From NCBI RefSeq assembly GCF_030269645.1, contig NZ_BSTR01000024.1, positions 19,364 to 83,363 on the forward strand: a stretch of DNA of 64,000 bases. Reading direction: 5' to 3'. The stretch's first letter is position 1, and every line of letters begins with the position of its first letter. Source of the stretch: Actinokineospora sp. NBRC 105648. Lineage in GTDB: Bacteria; Actinomycetota; Actinomycetes; Mycobacteriales; Pseudonocardiaceae. Below, piece by piece: positions 1 to 10,500 of this stretch. The notes below the pieces were generated by a model, which was given only the letters and a program-made list of their open reading frames with translations, ran no database searches and was not told the origin of the DNA. The position numbers were made by a program, and so were the translations under genes.

Positions 1-100
1 GACCGGATACAGTCAACCACACACCTGATCGCTTCCGCACGTGTGTGCCGCCACGGACCCGGGGGTTGCGGCGGTCAACCGGCTGGGAGACGCTGTCAAG

Positions 101-457
101 GTGAGCGAGCTCGCCAGCACCAACACCGAGTCCATCGCACTTCGCCTCGACGACGCCGGGGTCTCCGTAGACCTGCCGCGCCCGGCACACCAGGGTGACC
201 AGGTCCAGGGCGTGCCGTACCGCCCGGTCGAGTTCCGCGACGACGACCTGCCCGCCGCCCTGGAGCGGGCCGCCTCGTGGCTGCGCAGCACCCAGGATTG
301 GCTGGGTGAGCCGGTGGACGTCATCGCCATCCACCTGGACTACGACGACGGCGAGGGCAAGCCGTATTACGACGTCAAGCTCCTGTGCAACGAGGAAGAC
401 CTCGCCGGGGCCCCGATCGCGATGCGCGCGCACTCCGCCAAGGCCGTGAGCGGCTAG
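101..457 (+). CDS. Hypothetical acidic protein
   Basis: Unrecognised protein of about 118 residues, acidic, with no membrane segment or signal peptide. The frame is open from a GTG at 41, but I prefer the GTG at 101 (VSELASTN...) because a GGGAGA ribosome-binding site lies 11 bases upstream; the true start could also lie before the window. The C-terminal half (IAIHLDYDDGEGKPYYDVKL) looks like a small alpha/beta domain. The stop TAG shares one base with the GTG start of the downstream acyltransferase, so the two are probably co-translated. Function unknown. Confidence 0.6.
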   Translation: MSELASTNTESIALRLDDAGVSVDLPRPAHQGDQVQGVPYRPVEFRDDDLPAALERAASWLRSTQDWLGEPVDVIAIHLDYDDGEGKPYYDVKLLCNEEDLAGAPIAMRAHSAKAVSG

Positions 458-1179
458 TGGCCGATCTCGTCTACCCGCCGGTCGTCCTGGCCGCGAAGAC
501 CCTGTTCCGGGTCATGGACTACCGGCTCGACATCCAGGGCACCGAGCACATCCCCGCCACCGGCGGGGCGCTCATCGCCTGCAACCACGTCAGCTACCTG
601 GACTTCATCTTCTGCGGCTACGGCGCCCAACCGGCCAAGCGGCTGGTCCGGTTCATGGCCAAGCAGGAGATCTTCGCCAACCGGGTCGCGGGCCCACTGA
701 TGCGTGGCATGCGCCACATCCCGGTAGACCGCTCGGCAGGCGCGGCTTCGTACCAGGAAGCCCTGGCCAAACTGCGCGCGGGCGAGGTGGTCGGGGTGTT
801 CCCGGAGGCCACCATCAGCCGCTCCTTCACCGTCAAGGAGATCAAGAGCGGCACGGTCCGACTGGCGGCGGAAGCGGGCGTCCCGATCGTGCCGATGGCA
901 CTGTGGGGCACCCAGCGGCTCTGGACCAAGGGCAGGCCCAAGGACCTCAAGCAGCGCCACATCCCCATCTCGATCCTGGCGGGCGAACCCTTCACGGTCG
1001 ACGGCGACCTGGACGAGGCAACCAGGGACCTGAGGCTGCGCATGACGGCCCTGCTGGACCGCGTCCAGAAGGACTACCCAGAGGCCCCGGCAGGCGCCTG
1101 GTGGCAACCAGCCCACCTTGGCGGCACCGCACCGACACCGGACGAAGCAGCAGAACTGGACCGCCGCAAACCCGAGTAG
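457..1179 (+). CDS. 1-acyl-sn-glycerol-3-phosphate acyltransferase (PlsC family)
   Basis: Transfers an acyl chain to lysophosphatidic acid or a related lysolipid at the membrane, for phospholipid synthesis. The PlsC fold is shown by the HX4D catalytic motif in NHVSYLDF (about residue 47), the substrate-binding FPEATIS block (about residue 114, a variant of FPEGT) and VPIVPMAL. The GTG start at 457 overlaps the upstream stop as TAGTG, giving 240 residues, normal for the family; the frame also extends upstream to 385, but that part overlaps the previous gene. Substrate specificity cannot be read from sequence. It is followed by a repeat-filled convergent gap. Confidence 0.85.
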   Translation: MADLVYPPVVLAAKTLFRVMDYRLDIQGTEHIPATGGALIACNHVSYLDFIFCGYGAQPAKRLVRFMAKQEIFANRVAGPLMRGMRHIPVDRSAGAASYQEALAKLRAGEVVGVFPEATISRSFTVKEIKSGTVRLAAEAGVPIVPMALWGTQRLWTKGRPKDLKQRHIPISILAGEPFTVDGDLDEATRDLRLRMTALLDRVQKDYPEAPAGAWWQPAHLGGTAPTPDEAAELDRRKPE

Positions 1180-1337
1180 CGAACCGGGACAGGCCTGCCC
1201 GGGTCCACCGGGCAGGCATCTGCCTGGAAGGTCGCCATTCCGGCTGCCCCAACCAGCCACTCCCAGCCCACGAGTCAGCCCACCAGACCAGAGCGAGCTC
1301 CCCACCCACCCACAGGACCGCAGCCGCAGACCACCCC

Positions 1338-1735
1338 GCCGGTGTCGCAGCGAAAGGTCGCCCTTGCTGGTGCCGGAGGGGAACTTTCGCCCCTCTTGGC
1401 TGGCGCCGCACCTGAAGGCCGCCCCCACCCACCAAACCGCAGCGGTGAGGCCGCCCCGCTGGTGAGGCCGACCGGCTGGTTCCGCAAAGGGGAAGCCACC
1501 TTCGCTGGTCCCGCAGCAGTCTGGTTCCGCAGCGGTGAGGCCGCCCCCATTGGTTCCGCAGAGGAGAAGCCGCCTTCGCTGGTTCCGCAGCGGTGAGGCC
1601 GACCCCACTGGTTTCCGCAGAGGACAAGCCGCCCTCGCTGGTTCCGCACAGGAGAAGCCCCGCTGCTTTCGCAGCGGCTGGGCCGACCCGGCTGGTTCCG
1701 CAGCGGTGAGGCCGACCCCGCTGGTACCGCCGGCC
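1338..1735. repeat. Degenerate A/B tandem repeat array, locus 1
   Basis: About 400 bases of imperfect units of roughly 28-30 bp. Unit A is CGCTGGTTCCGCAG followed by CGGTGAGGCC and a short GACC spacer. Unit B is CGCTGGTTCCGCAG followed by AGGACAAGCC or AGGAGAAGCC. The two alternate and are clearest from about 1436 onward; the first 100 bases are badly degraded. All frames across it are low-complexity and none has a convincing ribosome-binding site. The array ends in GGTACCGCCGGCCCCGCTACGG, split across the junction with the palindromic element. The same units recur near 39.1 kb and as a remnant near 26.2 kb. Confidence 0.8.
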
Positions 1736-1747
1736 CCGCTACGGATG

Positions 1748-1885
1748 CTCGATCTAGTGGACTCGCTTCGTGTGGGGGGAGAGTGCCGCTAACCTGGCCC
1801 GTTGGTGGGGATGCCCTTCTCCCCACGCTTTTTCCCCACCGCGGTGCTCTAGGGGCCCCGCACGAAGTGAGTTCACTAGATCGAG
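1748..1885. repeat. 138 bp nested palindromic element, copy 1
   Basis: Outer arms of 30 bases match at about 27 positions: CTCGATCTAGTGGACTCG... at 1748-1777 against the reverse complement of ...GTTCACTAGATCGAG ending at 1885. Inside are further inverted blocks, GGTGGGGA with TCCCCACC, and a GCGGTGCTCT block that pairs with GAGAGCACCGC in the other copies (here decayed to GAGTGCCGC). Copies 2 and 3 are at 26238 and 39402. The downstream flank (CGGGC...CAGGGCAGCAA, then GAAGACGGCAAC) is partly shared too, so the full repeat may approach 250 bp. It lies between convergent genes and encodes nothing visible. Confidence 0.85.
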
Positions 1886-2228
1886 CCCCGCTTGTAAGCC
1901 GGGCCACGCAGGGCAGCAACCCCACCAGACCGATCCCACGCATGCGACCCCGGCCAACGAAGACGGCAACGCCGAGCCGAGCGAGCCCCCGCTTCCACAC
2001 CCTCGCGCGCAGAGAACCCCCAATATCAATCCTTCCAGGCCACCCCGACGGAAACCCGGTCACCAACCGGAGTTATCCACAGGGCGCCAACAGCCCACAG
2101 CAGCCCCAAACACAGCCCACCGCAGGCCCCGGTCAGCCCAGAGCAGCTCAAAGCGACCCGGAACCGGCCCGGAGAAACCGGCCTGGAGAACCGGCCCTGA
2201 ACCGCCCCGCAGCAGCCCCGAACCAGGC
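1886..2228. other. Non-coding flank of repeat element 1
   Basis: About 340 bases between the palindromic element and the HAD gene. It begins with sequence shared with the flanks of the other two copies (GCAGGGCAGCAA, GAAGACGGCAAC) and then becomes C-rich and simple (repeated CAGCCC and CCGGCC words). I see no gene with a credible start, no tRNA and no clear terminator in it. Confidence 0.6.
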
Positions 2229-3038
2229 TCAGAACCAGCGCTCCAGGACCAGTGCCACGCCGTCCTCGCTGTTCGGTGCCGTGATCTCGTCAGCGGCCGC
2301 CTTCACCTCGTCGTTCGCGTTCGCCATCGCCACTCCGTGCCCCGCCCAGCGGAGCATCTCGATGTCGTTGGGCATGTCGCCGAACGCGATGGTCGACTCC
2401 TGGGTCGCGCCCACCGCGAGGGCCACTTCGGCCAGGCCTGTGGCCTTCGTCACGCCGCGGGCCGAGATCTCGATCAGGCCCCGGTTCGTGGAGTAGGTGA
2501 TGTCCACGGCGTCGCCGAGCAGTTCGCCCGCGGCTGAGGCCATCTCCGCGCTGGTCATGCCCTGGTGGCGGACCAGCAGCTTGGTCGCCGGGTGTCCGAG
2601 CACCTCCGCCCGCGGGTGGAAGTTGTTCTCCTGGTCGCCCCACGGGTTGCTGAAGCCCGGTTCCATCCGGTACGCCTCCAGGCCCAGCGCGGGGCCGGTG
2701 AACGCCCGCTCGGTCGCCAGGAACATCCCGGGCAGGGCCTTGTCCAGGACCCTCGCCACGTCGTGCAGCACGATCGGGTCGAGGGTGTGCGCGGAGAGCA
2801 CGTGCCGGGTGCTGATGTCGTAGATGATCGCGCCGTTGGCGCACACCGCGTACCCGTGCAGTCCCGCCTGGTCGGCCACCGGTGGGATCCAGCGCGGCGG
2901 GCGGCCGCTGACCAGCACGAACGGTGTCCCGTCGGCCAGGATCCGGCTGATCGCGGCCAGCGTCCGCGGGGTCAGCTCCTCCTGGGGCGCGAGCAGCGTG
3001 CCGTCCACGTCCGAGGCGACCAGAGCGGGCTTGTCCAC
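2229..3038 (-). CDS. Cof-type HAD-IIB family hydrolase
   Basis: Predicted cytosolic phosphatase of small phosphorylated metabolites such as sugar phosphates or flavin intermediates. HAD motif I is DVDGTLL (about residue 9), motif II is VSGRPP, the motif III lysine is probably in ATKLLV, and motif IV is GDMPNDIEML, followed by the family's GVAMANA. About 269 residues, typical of the class. I chose the GTG at 3038 (VDKPALVASD) because GGGAAGG lies 8 bases upstream; the frame extends to 3104. It is divergent from the luciferase-like gene, and the 146-base gap should hold both promoters. Substrate unknown. Confidence 0.85.
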   Translation of the reverse strand: MDKPALVASDVDGTLLAPQEELTPRTLAAISRILADGTPFVLVSGRPPRWIPPVADQAGLHGYAVCANGAIIYDISTRHVLSAHTLDPIVLHDVARVLDKALPGMFLATERAFTGPALGLEAYRMEPGFSNPWGDQENNFHPRAEVLGHPATKLLVRHQGMTSAEMASAAGELLGDAVDITYSTNRGLIEISARGVTKATGLAEVALAVGATQESTIAFGDMPNDIEMLRWAGHGVAMANANDEVKAAADEITAPNSEDGVALVLERWF

Positions 3039-3184
3039 GGGCCACACCTTCCCAGAGCGTCGAGCGCCGGACGGTCCGATATCACCGGGGTCACACCTGT
3101 CCACTTCCTTACCGGTAATGAAACCTCGGACGGGTGACGGCGAGCGCTACCGGCTGTGCTGGTGTTGACCGCTATGTTCGTCGC

Positions 3185-4159
3185 GTGCGCGTAGGCATCG
3201 TCATTCTCCCCGAGCACCGCTGGTGGGCAGCCGAGCCGCGGTGGCGGGGCGCGGAGGAGTACGGCTTCGACCACGCTTGGACCTATGACCACCTCGGCTG
3301 GCGGACGCTGGTCGACGGGCCCTGGTTCGACGCCGTCCCCACCCTGACCGCGGCGGCGATGGTGACCTCGGAGATCCGGCTGGGCACCTTCGTCGCCTCC
3401 CCCAACTTCCGGCAGCCGGTCCCGTTCGCCCGGGAGGTGCTGGCCCTCGACGACATCTCCGACGGCCGGTTCCTGCTCGGCCTCGGCTCCGGCCAGAGCG
3501 GTGTCGGCGGGTACGACCGCCAGGTCATGGCCGCCCCCGAGCTCACCCCGGCCGAGGTCGCCGACCGGTTCGCCGAGTTCGTCGAGCTCACCGACGCCCT
3601 GCTGACCAGACCCAAGACCACCTTCGAGGGCACCCACTACTCGACCACCCAGGCGCGCAGCGCGCCCGGCTGCGTGCAGCGGCCCCGGGTGCCGTTCCTC
3701 GTCGCCGCCAACGGCCCGAAGGCGATGCGGGTGGCCGCGGAGTTCGGCCAGGGCTGGGTCACCACCGGCCTGCGCGAGGCGCCCTCGCTCGACGCCTGGT
3801 GGGCCGACGTCACCCGTCGCGCCGCGCGGTTCGACGAGGCGCTGGCCGCCGAGGACCGCGACCCGGCCACCGTCGACCGCTACGTCAGCGTCGACGCCTC
3901 GCCGCTGTTCGCGCTGGAGAGCGTCGGCGCCTTCACCGAGCAGATCGGCCGCGCCCGCGACGCCGGGTTCACCGACGTGGTCACCCACTGGCCGCGCCCG
4001 GACGGCCCGTACGCCGGCCGTGAGACCGTGCTCGAGCAGGTCGCCGCCGACGTGCTGCCGGTGATGGGCGGGCGCGCGACGCGAATGGCGGCCGCCGAGA
4101 GCAACGACAGCGGGGTCTTGGGCGTCCGTGATGGTGGGGGAGGCAGTTCGGAGGGGTAG
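3185..4159 (+). CDS. LLM class (luciferase-like) F420/flavin-dependent oxidoreductase
   Basis: Member of the luciferase-like monooxygenase superfamily, a TIM-barrel oxidoreductase that in actinobacteria often uses coenzyme F420. Supporting segments are VGIVILPEHRW at the N terminus, WTYDHLGWR, IRLGTFVASPNFRQP, LDDISDGRFLLGLGSG and VPFLVAANGPKAMRVAAEFGQGW, split by normal spacing. The GTG at 3185 puts beta-strand 1 at the N terminus as in relatives; the frame extends upstream to 3134. The C-terminal 25 residues are low-complexity and may not belong to the fold. Cofactor and substrate are inferred from family only. Confidence 0.8.
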   Translation: MRVGIVILPEHRWWAAEPRWRGAEEYGFDHAWTYDHLGWRTLVDGPWFDAVPTLTAAAMVTSEIRLGTFVASPNFRQPVPFAREVLALDDISDGRFLLGLGSGQSGVGGYDRQVMAAPELTPAEVADRFAEFVELTDALLTRPKTTFEGTHYSTTQARSAPGCVQRPRVPFLVAANGPKAMRVAAEFGQGWVTTGLREAPSLDAWWADVTRRAARFDEALAAEDRDPATVDRYVSVDASPLFALESVGAFTEQIGRARDAGFTDVVTHWPRPDGPYAGRETVLEQVAADVLPVMGGRATRMAAAESNDSGVLGVRDGGGGSSEG

Positions 4160-4175
4160 GGGATCGCAGGGGTAA

Positions 4176-5522
<1,347 letters not shown>

Positions 5523-5534
5523 GCGAAACACCGC

Positions 5535-5568
5535 GGCTGTTCCCCCGATCCCACACCGGGGGACAGCC
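5535..5568 (+). terminator. Hairpin between glf and the PAP2 gene
   Basis: GGCTGTTCCCCCG at 5535-5547 pairs with CGGGGGACAGCC at 5557-5568 with one bulged base and a 9-base loop. There is no T-run, so it may only attenuate or protect the message, with readthrough into the next gene. Confidence 0.5.
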
Positions 5569-5582
5569 ACAACTGGGAGGTC

Positions 5583-6113
5583 ATGCACGTGAACCGCAGC
5601 ACGTCCGGCGCCGGGCGGGAGACCGCGGCGCTGAGCCGGGTACAGGGCGCCATCGGCAAAGCCCCGGTGGTGAAGGCGGCACGTGGGCTCTCCCTGTTCG
5701 GTGAGCACAGCGCGGGGTGGTTCGCGCTCGGCCTGGTCGGCGCCGCCGTGGACAAGAAGCGGCGCAAGGACTGGCTGGTCGCCGCGGGCGGTGTGGTCGC
5801 CGCGCACGCCGCCTCGATCGCGGTCAAGCGCGTGGTGCGCAGGCCGCGGCCGGACGACCCGTCCGTGCAGGTGCTGGTCAGCACGCCGAGCAAGCTGAGC
5901 TTCCCGTCCTCGCACGCCACCTCGACCACCGCGGCGGCCGTGCTGTACTCGGGCCTCACCGGGCGCTCGCTGGTCCCGGTGCTGGTCCCGCCGATGCTGC
6001 TCTCGCGGCTGGTGCTCGGCGTGCACTACCCGAGCGACGTGCTCGCCGGCTCCGCCCTGGGCGCCGTCCTCGGCGGCGTGCTCCGGCGCAAGCTGCGCGG
6101 GGGCAAGCGGTGA
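5583..6113 (+). CDS. PAP2-family phosphatase (probable decaprenylphosphoryl-5-phosphoribose phosphatase)
   Basis: Predicted membrane phosphatase that removes the 5-phosphate from decaprenylphosphoryl-5-phosphoribose in arabinan precursor synthesis, the role proposed for M. tuberculosis Rv3807c. The three acid-phosphatase motifs are present: KRVVRRPRP (KX6RP), PSSHAT and SRLVLGVHYPSD (SRX5HX3D). Hydrophobic helices surround them. The ATG at 5583 has a GGGAGG ribosome-binding site four bases upstream. It sits between glf and DPPR synthase and is translationally close to the latter (stop overlaps an in-frame GTG at 6110). The specific substrate is inferred from context. Confidence 0.85.
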   Translation: MHVNRSTSGAGRETAALSRVQGAIGKAPVVKAARGLSLFGEHSAGWFALGLVGAAVDKKRRKDWLVAAGGVVAAHAASIAVKRVVRRPRPDDPSVQVLVSTPSKLSFPSSHATSTTAAAVLYSGLTGRSLVPVLVPPMLLSRLVLGVHYPSDVLAGSALGAVLGGVLRRKLRGGKR

Positions 6114-6136
6114 GCCGCGCGGTCGAGGAGGACCCG

Positions 6137-7060
6137 GTGTCGGAGTCGGAGTCGGAGTCGGAGTCCACGAAGGTCGAGACCGCCAAGCCGAACATGCTGG
6201 TCGGCCTGGTCAAGACCGCCCGCCCGCGGCAGTGGGTCAAGAACGTGCTGGTGCTGGCGGCGCCGTTCACCGCCCAGCGGATCTTCGAGCAGGGCGTGCT
6301 GGTCGACGCCGCGATCGCGTTCGCGGCGTTCTGCCTGGTGTCCTCGGCGGTCTACCTGGTCAACGACGCGATCGACGTCGCGGCCGACCGCGAGCACCCG
6401 AAGAAGCGCAACCGGCCGATCGCGGCCGGGATCGTGCCGGTGCGGCTGGCCTACGTGGCCTCGGGCGTGCTGTTCGTGGCGGCCATGCTGGTCGGGCTGC
6501 TGGCCGGCTGGCCGCTGGCGATCGTGCTCGCGGTGTACGCCGCGGTGCAGCTGGGCTACTGCCTGGGGCTCAAGCACCAGCCGGTGATCGACCTGTGCAT
6601 CGTGGCCTCCGGGTTCCTGCTCCGCTCGATCGCCGGTGGCGTGGCCGCGGGCATCCCGCTGTCCCAGTGGTTCCTGCTGGTCACCGCGTTCGGCTCGCTG
6701 TTCATGGTCTCCGGCAAGCGCTACGCCGAGATCATGCTCTTCGAGCGCACCGGGGCCAAGATCCGCGCGTCGCTGTCGAAGTACTCCAGCAGCTACCTGC
6801 GCTTCGTGTGGGCCACCGCGGCCGCGATCATGATCACCACGTACTCGCTGTGGGCGTTCGAGATCCGCGAGCGCAACCCGCACAACTCGGTCTGGGCGGT
6901 CATCTCGATCGTGCCGTTCGTCATCGCCGTGCTGCGCTACGCGGTCGACGTGGACAGCGGGCACGCGGGCTCGCCGGAGGACATCGCGCTCAAGGACCGG
7001 GTGCTCCAGGTCCTCGGCTTCTCCTGGGTCGCCTGCCTGGCCCTCTCGATCTACCTCTGA
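6137..7060 (+). CDS. Decaprenyl-phosphate phosphoribosyltransferase (DPPR synthase, UbiA family)
   Basis: UbiA-type membrane prenyltransferase that joins decaprenyl phosphate to PRPP, the first committed step towards decaprenylphosphoryl-arabinose. The divalent-metal motif NDAIDVAADREHPKKRNRP and eight or so hydrophobic helices are visible, with RPRQWVKNVLVLAAP at the N terminus. About 307 residues. I chose the GTG at 6137 because GGAGG ends 5 bases upstream; an in-frame GTG at 6110 overlaps the previous stop as GTGA and would add nine residues. The N terminus then holds a (SE)5 run encoded by a hexanucleotide tandem repeat, probably a disordered cytoplasmic tail. Confidence 0.9.
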   Translation: MSESESESESTKVETAKPNMLVGLVKTARPRQWVKNVLVLAAPFTAQRIFEQGVLVDAAIAFAAFCLVSSAVYLVNDAIDVAADREHPKKRNRPIAAGIVPVRLAYVASGVLFVAAMLVGLLAGWPLAIVLAVYAAVQLGYCLGLKHQPVIDLCIVASGFLLRSIAGGVAAGIPLSQWFLLVTAFGSLFMVSGKRYAEIMLFERTGAKIRASLSKYSSSYLRFVWATAAAIMITTYSLWAFEIRERNPHNSVWAVISIVPFVIAVLRYAVDVDSGHAGSPEDIALKDRVLQVLGFSWVACLALSIYL

Positions 7061-7069
7061 GCGGCGCCC

Positions 7070-7510
7070 TCAGACGATGTTGAGGTAGCGGTACGGCTGG
7101 TAGTGCCGGGACGAGTTCTCGTACGGGTACCGGATCCGCCGCCGTACCGCGCCCAGGCCGGGGCGCTGCTCCAGGCCCCAGAAGCTGTTCCCGGCCTGGT
7201 CCACCCAGTCCTCGAAGATCGCCACGTGGCCCGGCCCGGTGGCCCGCAGCAGCACGTCGCCCGCGGCCAGTTCGGTCTTGGTGATCGGCGAGCTGAGCTC
7301 GGCGATCACCTCGACCCGCGGGCCGCCCTCGGTGCCCTCGGTCAGCCGCCAGGCCATCGCCACGTAGCCCGCGCAGTCGGTCCGGTAGTCGCCGAACTCG
7401 TTGCGGTGCCTGGCCCGCCTGCTGTGCGGCACGGCCGACACCACCCAGCTGTGGGCGCGTTCCATGACCTCCGCCCTGGTGACCAGGGGGTCCTCGCCGG
7501 ATATCGCCAT
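7070..7510 (-). CDS. Small NlpC/P60- or CHAP-like cysteine peptidase fold protein
   Basis: About 146 residues. The pattern YRTDCAGYVAMAW (candidate catalytic Cys at the start of a helix) followed about 55 residues later by GHVAIFEDW (candidate His) is typical of the NlpC/P60 and CHAP superfamily of amidases and endopeptidases. There is no signal peptide or membrane segment in the frame, which is unusual for a wall hydrolase, so it may act in the cytoplasm or be exported another way. The ATG at 7510 is preferred over an in-frame ATG at 7528; neither has a strong ribosome-binding site. Convergent with DPPR synthase, 9 bases apart. Confidence 0.6.
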   Translation of the reverse strand: MAISGEDPLVTRAEVMERAHSWVVSAVPHSRRARHRNEFGDYRTDCAGYVAMAWRLTEGTEGGPRVEVIAELSSPITKTELAAGDVLLRATGPGHVAIFEDWVDQAGNSFWGLEQRPGLGAVRRRIRYPYENSSRHYQPYRYLNIV

Positions 7511-7559
7511 GCCGCCAGGCTGGGCCACCCGGGTGGAGAATTCCTCCAGGAACCGGACC

Positions 7560-7586
7560 GGGGCCTATAGATCGCCTACAGGCCCC
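7560..7586 (-). terminator. Hairpin after the SARP regulator
   Basis: GGGGCCTATAG at 7560-7570 pairs with CTACAGGCCCC at 7576-7586 with one mismatch and a five-base loop. It lies just downstream of the large regulator on the minus strand and has no clear T-run. Confidence 0.5.
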
Positions 7587-7592
7587 GGCCGG

Positions 7593-10500
7593 TCACGGGT
7601 TCGGCAGCGTGGCCCGGCTGGTGCTGCCCGCGCGGACCGCGCTCAGCCAGGCCGCGGGGGACAGGTCGGCCAGCTCGGTGGTCTCCCTGGTGGCGGCCTC
7701 GGTGAACAGCTCCACCGCCCGCCGCCAGTGCGCCTGCGCCGCCTCCGGGGCGTCGGTGGCCTCGGCCGCCGCCAGGTCGCGCAGCGTCCGCGCCTGCCAC
7801 AGCGGCAGCGCCAGCTCGGTCCAGCGGGTCAGCGCGTCCGACAGCAGCGCCCGGGCGTTGAGCAGGTCGCCCTGGGCCAGCGCCAGCTCGCCCAGGGTCC
7901 GGGTGACCAGCGCGACGCCGAACCGGTCGCCCTGGCGCGCGCACAGCCGCAGGCAGTCCGCCAGCGCCTCGGCCACCCCGGCGGGCTCACCCAGCCGGAT
8001 CCGGGCCTTCGCCGAGGACTGGGCCGCGTACGCCGCGCCCAGCACGTCCCCGGACGCGCGCAGGATCACCTCGGCCTCCTCGCTGAGCCGCGCCGCGCGG
8101 CCCCACTCGCCGACCGCGCGGTGGCACAGGCTCAGCCCGCGCAGGGCCAGGCCCTCGCCGCGGCTGTCGCCCAGCGCCCGGTAGCTGTGGGCGCAGTGGG
8201 TGAACCGGTCGATGGCCTCCGGGATGTCGCCGAGGTCGCGCTGGCTCGCGGCCAGCCCGTAGCACGCGGCGGCGACCACCCCGGTGTCGCCGATCCGCTC
8301 GGCGATCTCGGTGGCCCGGGCGAGGTGGTCGCGGGCCAGCGGGAAGTCACCCAGGTCGCGGTAGACCGTGCCGATCCCGACCAGCGCGACCGCCAGCGTG
8401 GCGTCGTCGCCGACCTGCGCGGACCGCTCGGAGGCCTGCGCGAAGTAGGACAGCGCCAGCGGGAACTCGTCCTTCTCGTAGTAGAGCTGCCCCAGCCCGG
8501 CCAGCACCGTCGCCTCGGCCTGGGTGTCGCCGCTGCCGCGGGCCGCGGCCAGCGCCACCTCGTGGGTGCGCTGCCAGCCGTCGAACTCGTTGCGGGCGGC
8601 GAACGGCGAGGACAGCAGCGAGGTGATCAGCATCGTGGTCATCTCGGCGATGCCCAGCTCGTGCGCGCGCTCCACCGCGCGCACCACCGCCGAGGTCTCG
8701 GACTTGAACCAGCCGGATGGGTCGTCCTCGGTCTCGGCCACCAGCCGCGGGTCCAGCTCGACGCCGGGCTGCACCGTCGGCCGCAGGCCCAGGGTGACCC
8801 TGGGCAGCTTGCTCGCGCCCGAGTCGACCAGCGCCATCCAGGTCGCCAGCGTCCGGCAGACCGCCGCGGCCACCGCGTCGGCGGGCTCGTCGCGCACCGC
8901 GTGCTCGGCGCCGAAGAGCTGCACCAGGTCGTGGAAGCGGTAGCGGACCCGGCCGATCGCGTCGATCCCGGCGACCTCCAGCAGCCGCAGGTCGACCAGC
9001 GCCTCGACCACGTCCTCGGCGTCGTCGAGCGGGATCTCCAGCAGCGGCGCGGCCAGCCAGGAGCCGAAGTCCGGCAGGTCGAGCAGGGTCAGCAGGTGGA
9101 AGGCGTGCCGGTGCAGGTCGTCGAGCTCGACGTAGTTCAGCCGCAGGCTCGAGCGCACGGCCAGGTCGCCGACGGCCAGCTCGTCGAGCCTGCGCCGCTC
9201 GTCGGAGAGCCTGCTCGCCAGCGCGCGCAGCGGCCAGTGCGGGCGGGCCAGCAGCTTCGCGCCCGCGGCCCGCACGGCCAGCGGGATGCCGCCGCAGAGC
9301 GCGGCGATGGTGTCGGCGGCGGCGGGCTCGTCGGCCACCCGACCGGCGCCGACGATCTTGCTGAGCATCCGCACCGAGGTCTCGGCGCTGAAGAAGTCCA
9401 GCTCGACCGGCACCGTCTCGGGCAGGCCGGTCAGCCGCGACCGGCTGGTGACGATCACCAGGCAGTTCGGGTCGCCGGGCAGCAGGCTGCGCACCTGCCG
9501 CTCGCTGCGCGCGTTGTCCAGCACGATCAGCAGCCGCTTGCCGTTGACCTGCCTGCGGAACAGGTCCGCCCGGTCGTCGGTGTCGGCGGGCAGGTCGGCG
9601 CCCGCCACGCCGAGCGCGCCGAGGAAGCGGCCGAGCACCTCGAACGCGCCCAGGTCGCGCTCGCAGCCGCGCAGGTCGGCGAAGAGCTGGCCGTCGGGGT
9701 AGTGCGCGCGCAGCCGGTGGGCGGCGTGCACGGCCAGCGCGGACTTGCCCGCCCCGGCGAACCCGGACACCACGACCGTCGGCGTGCCCGCGGCCCCGGC
9801 CTCGCGCAGCCGGGTGATCGTCGCCAGCTGCTCGTCGCGGCCGGTGAAGTCGCTCACGTCCGGCGGCAGGTGCCGGGGGACCGCCCGCTGCTCCTCGGTC
9901 CGCGCCCGCACCTCGGCGGCCCCGGCGCCCCGGCGCTTGGGCTCGGCGCCGTCCATCGGGCGCAGCGTGCCGTCGAGGATCGCGCTGTGCAGCCTGCGCA
10001 GCTCCTCGCCCGGCTCGACCCCCAGCTCGTCGAGCAGGTGCGCCCGGCCCTCCCGGTAGACCGCGAGCGCGTCGCCCTGGCGGCCGCTCTCGAACAGCGC
10101 GCGCATCAGCAGCCCGCGCACCTGCTCGCGCAGCGGGTGCGCGCTGACCAGCCTGCGCAGGTGCGTGGCCACCTCGCCCGCGCGGCCCTGCCGCAGGTGG
10201 CAGCGCGCCCGGCCCTCCTCGGCGCTGAGCAGCTCCTCGGCCAGCGAGGCCGACTGCGACCGCGCGAAGTCGGCCTCGATCCCGCCGAACGCGGGCCCCC
10301 GCCACAGCCGGATCGCCTGGTCGTAGAGGCCCGCGGCGGTCTCGTGGTCCACCTGCCGCTCGGCGTGGCGGGCGGCGTAGAGGTTGTTCTCGAAGCTCTC
10401 CAGGTCGCTGTCGGTCGGGTCGACGTCGAGCAGGTACCCGGGTGCCCGGGTGGCCAGCGCGGCTCGCCGGTCGGCCGTGGCGAAGCCGCGGCGCAACAGC

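Noticed and set aside
454..1608. A 384-residue minus-strand frame over plsC and the repeats
   Set aside because: Its C-terminal half is antisense to plsC and its N-terminal half is a translation of the A/B units; no independent support.
1338..1735. CRISPR array
   Set aside because: Units are 28-30 bp with two alternating types and almost no unique spacers; no cas gene is near.
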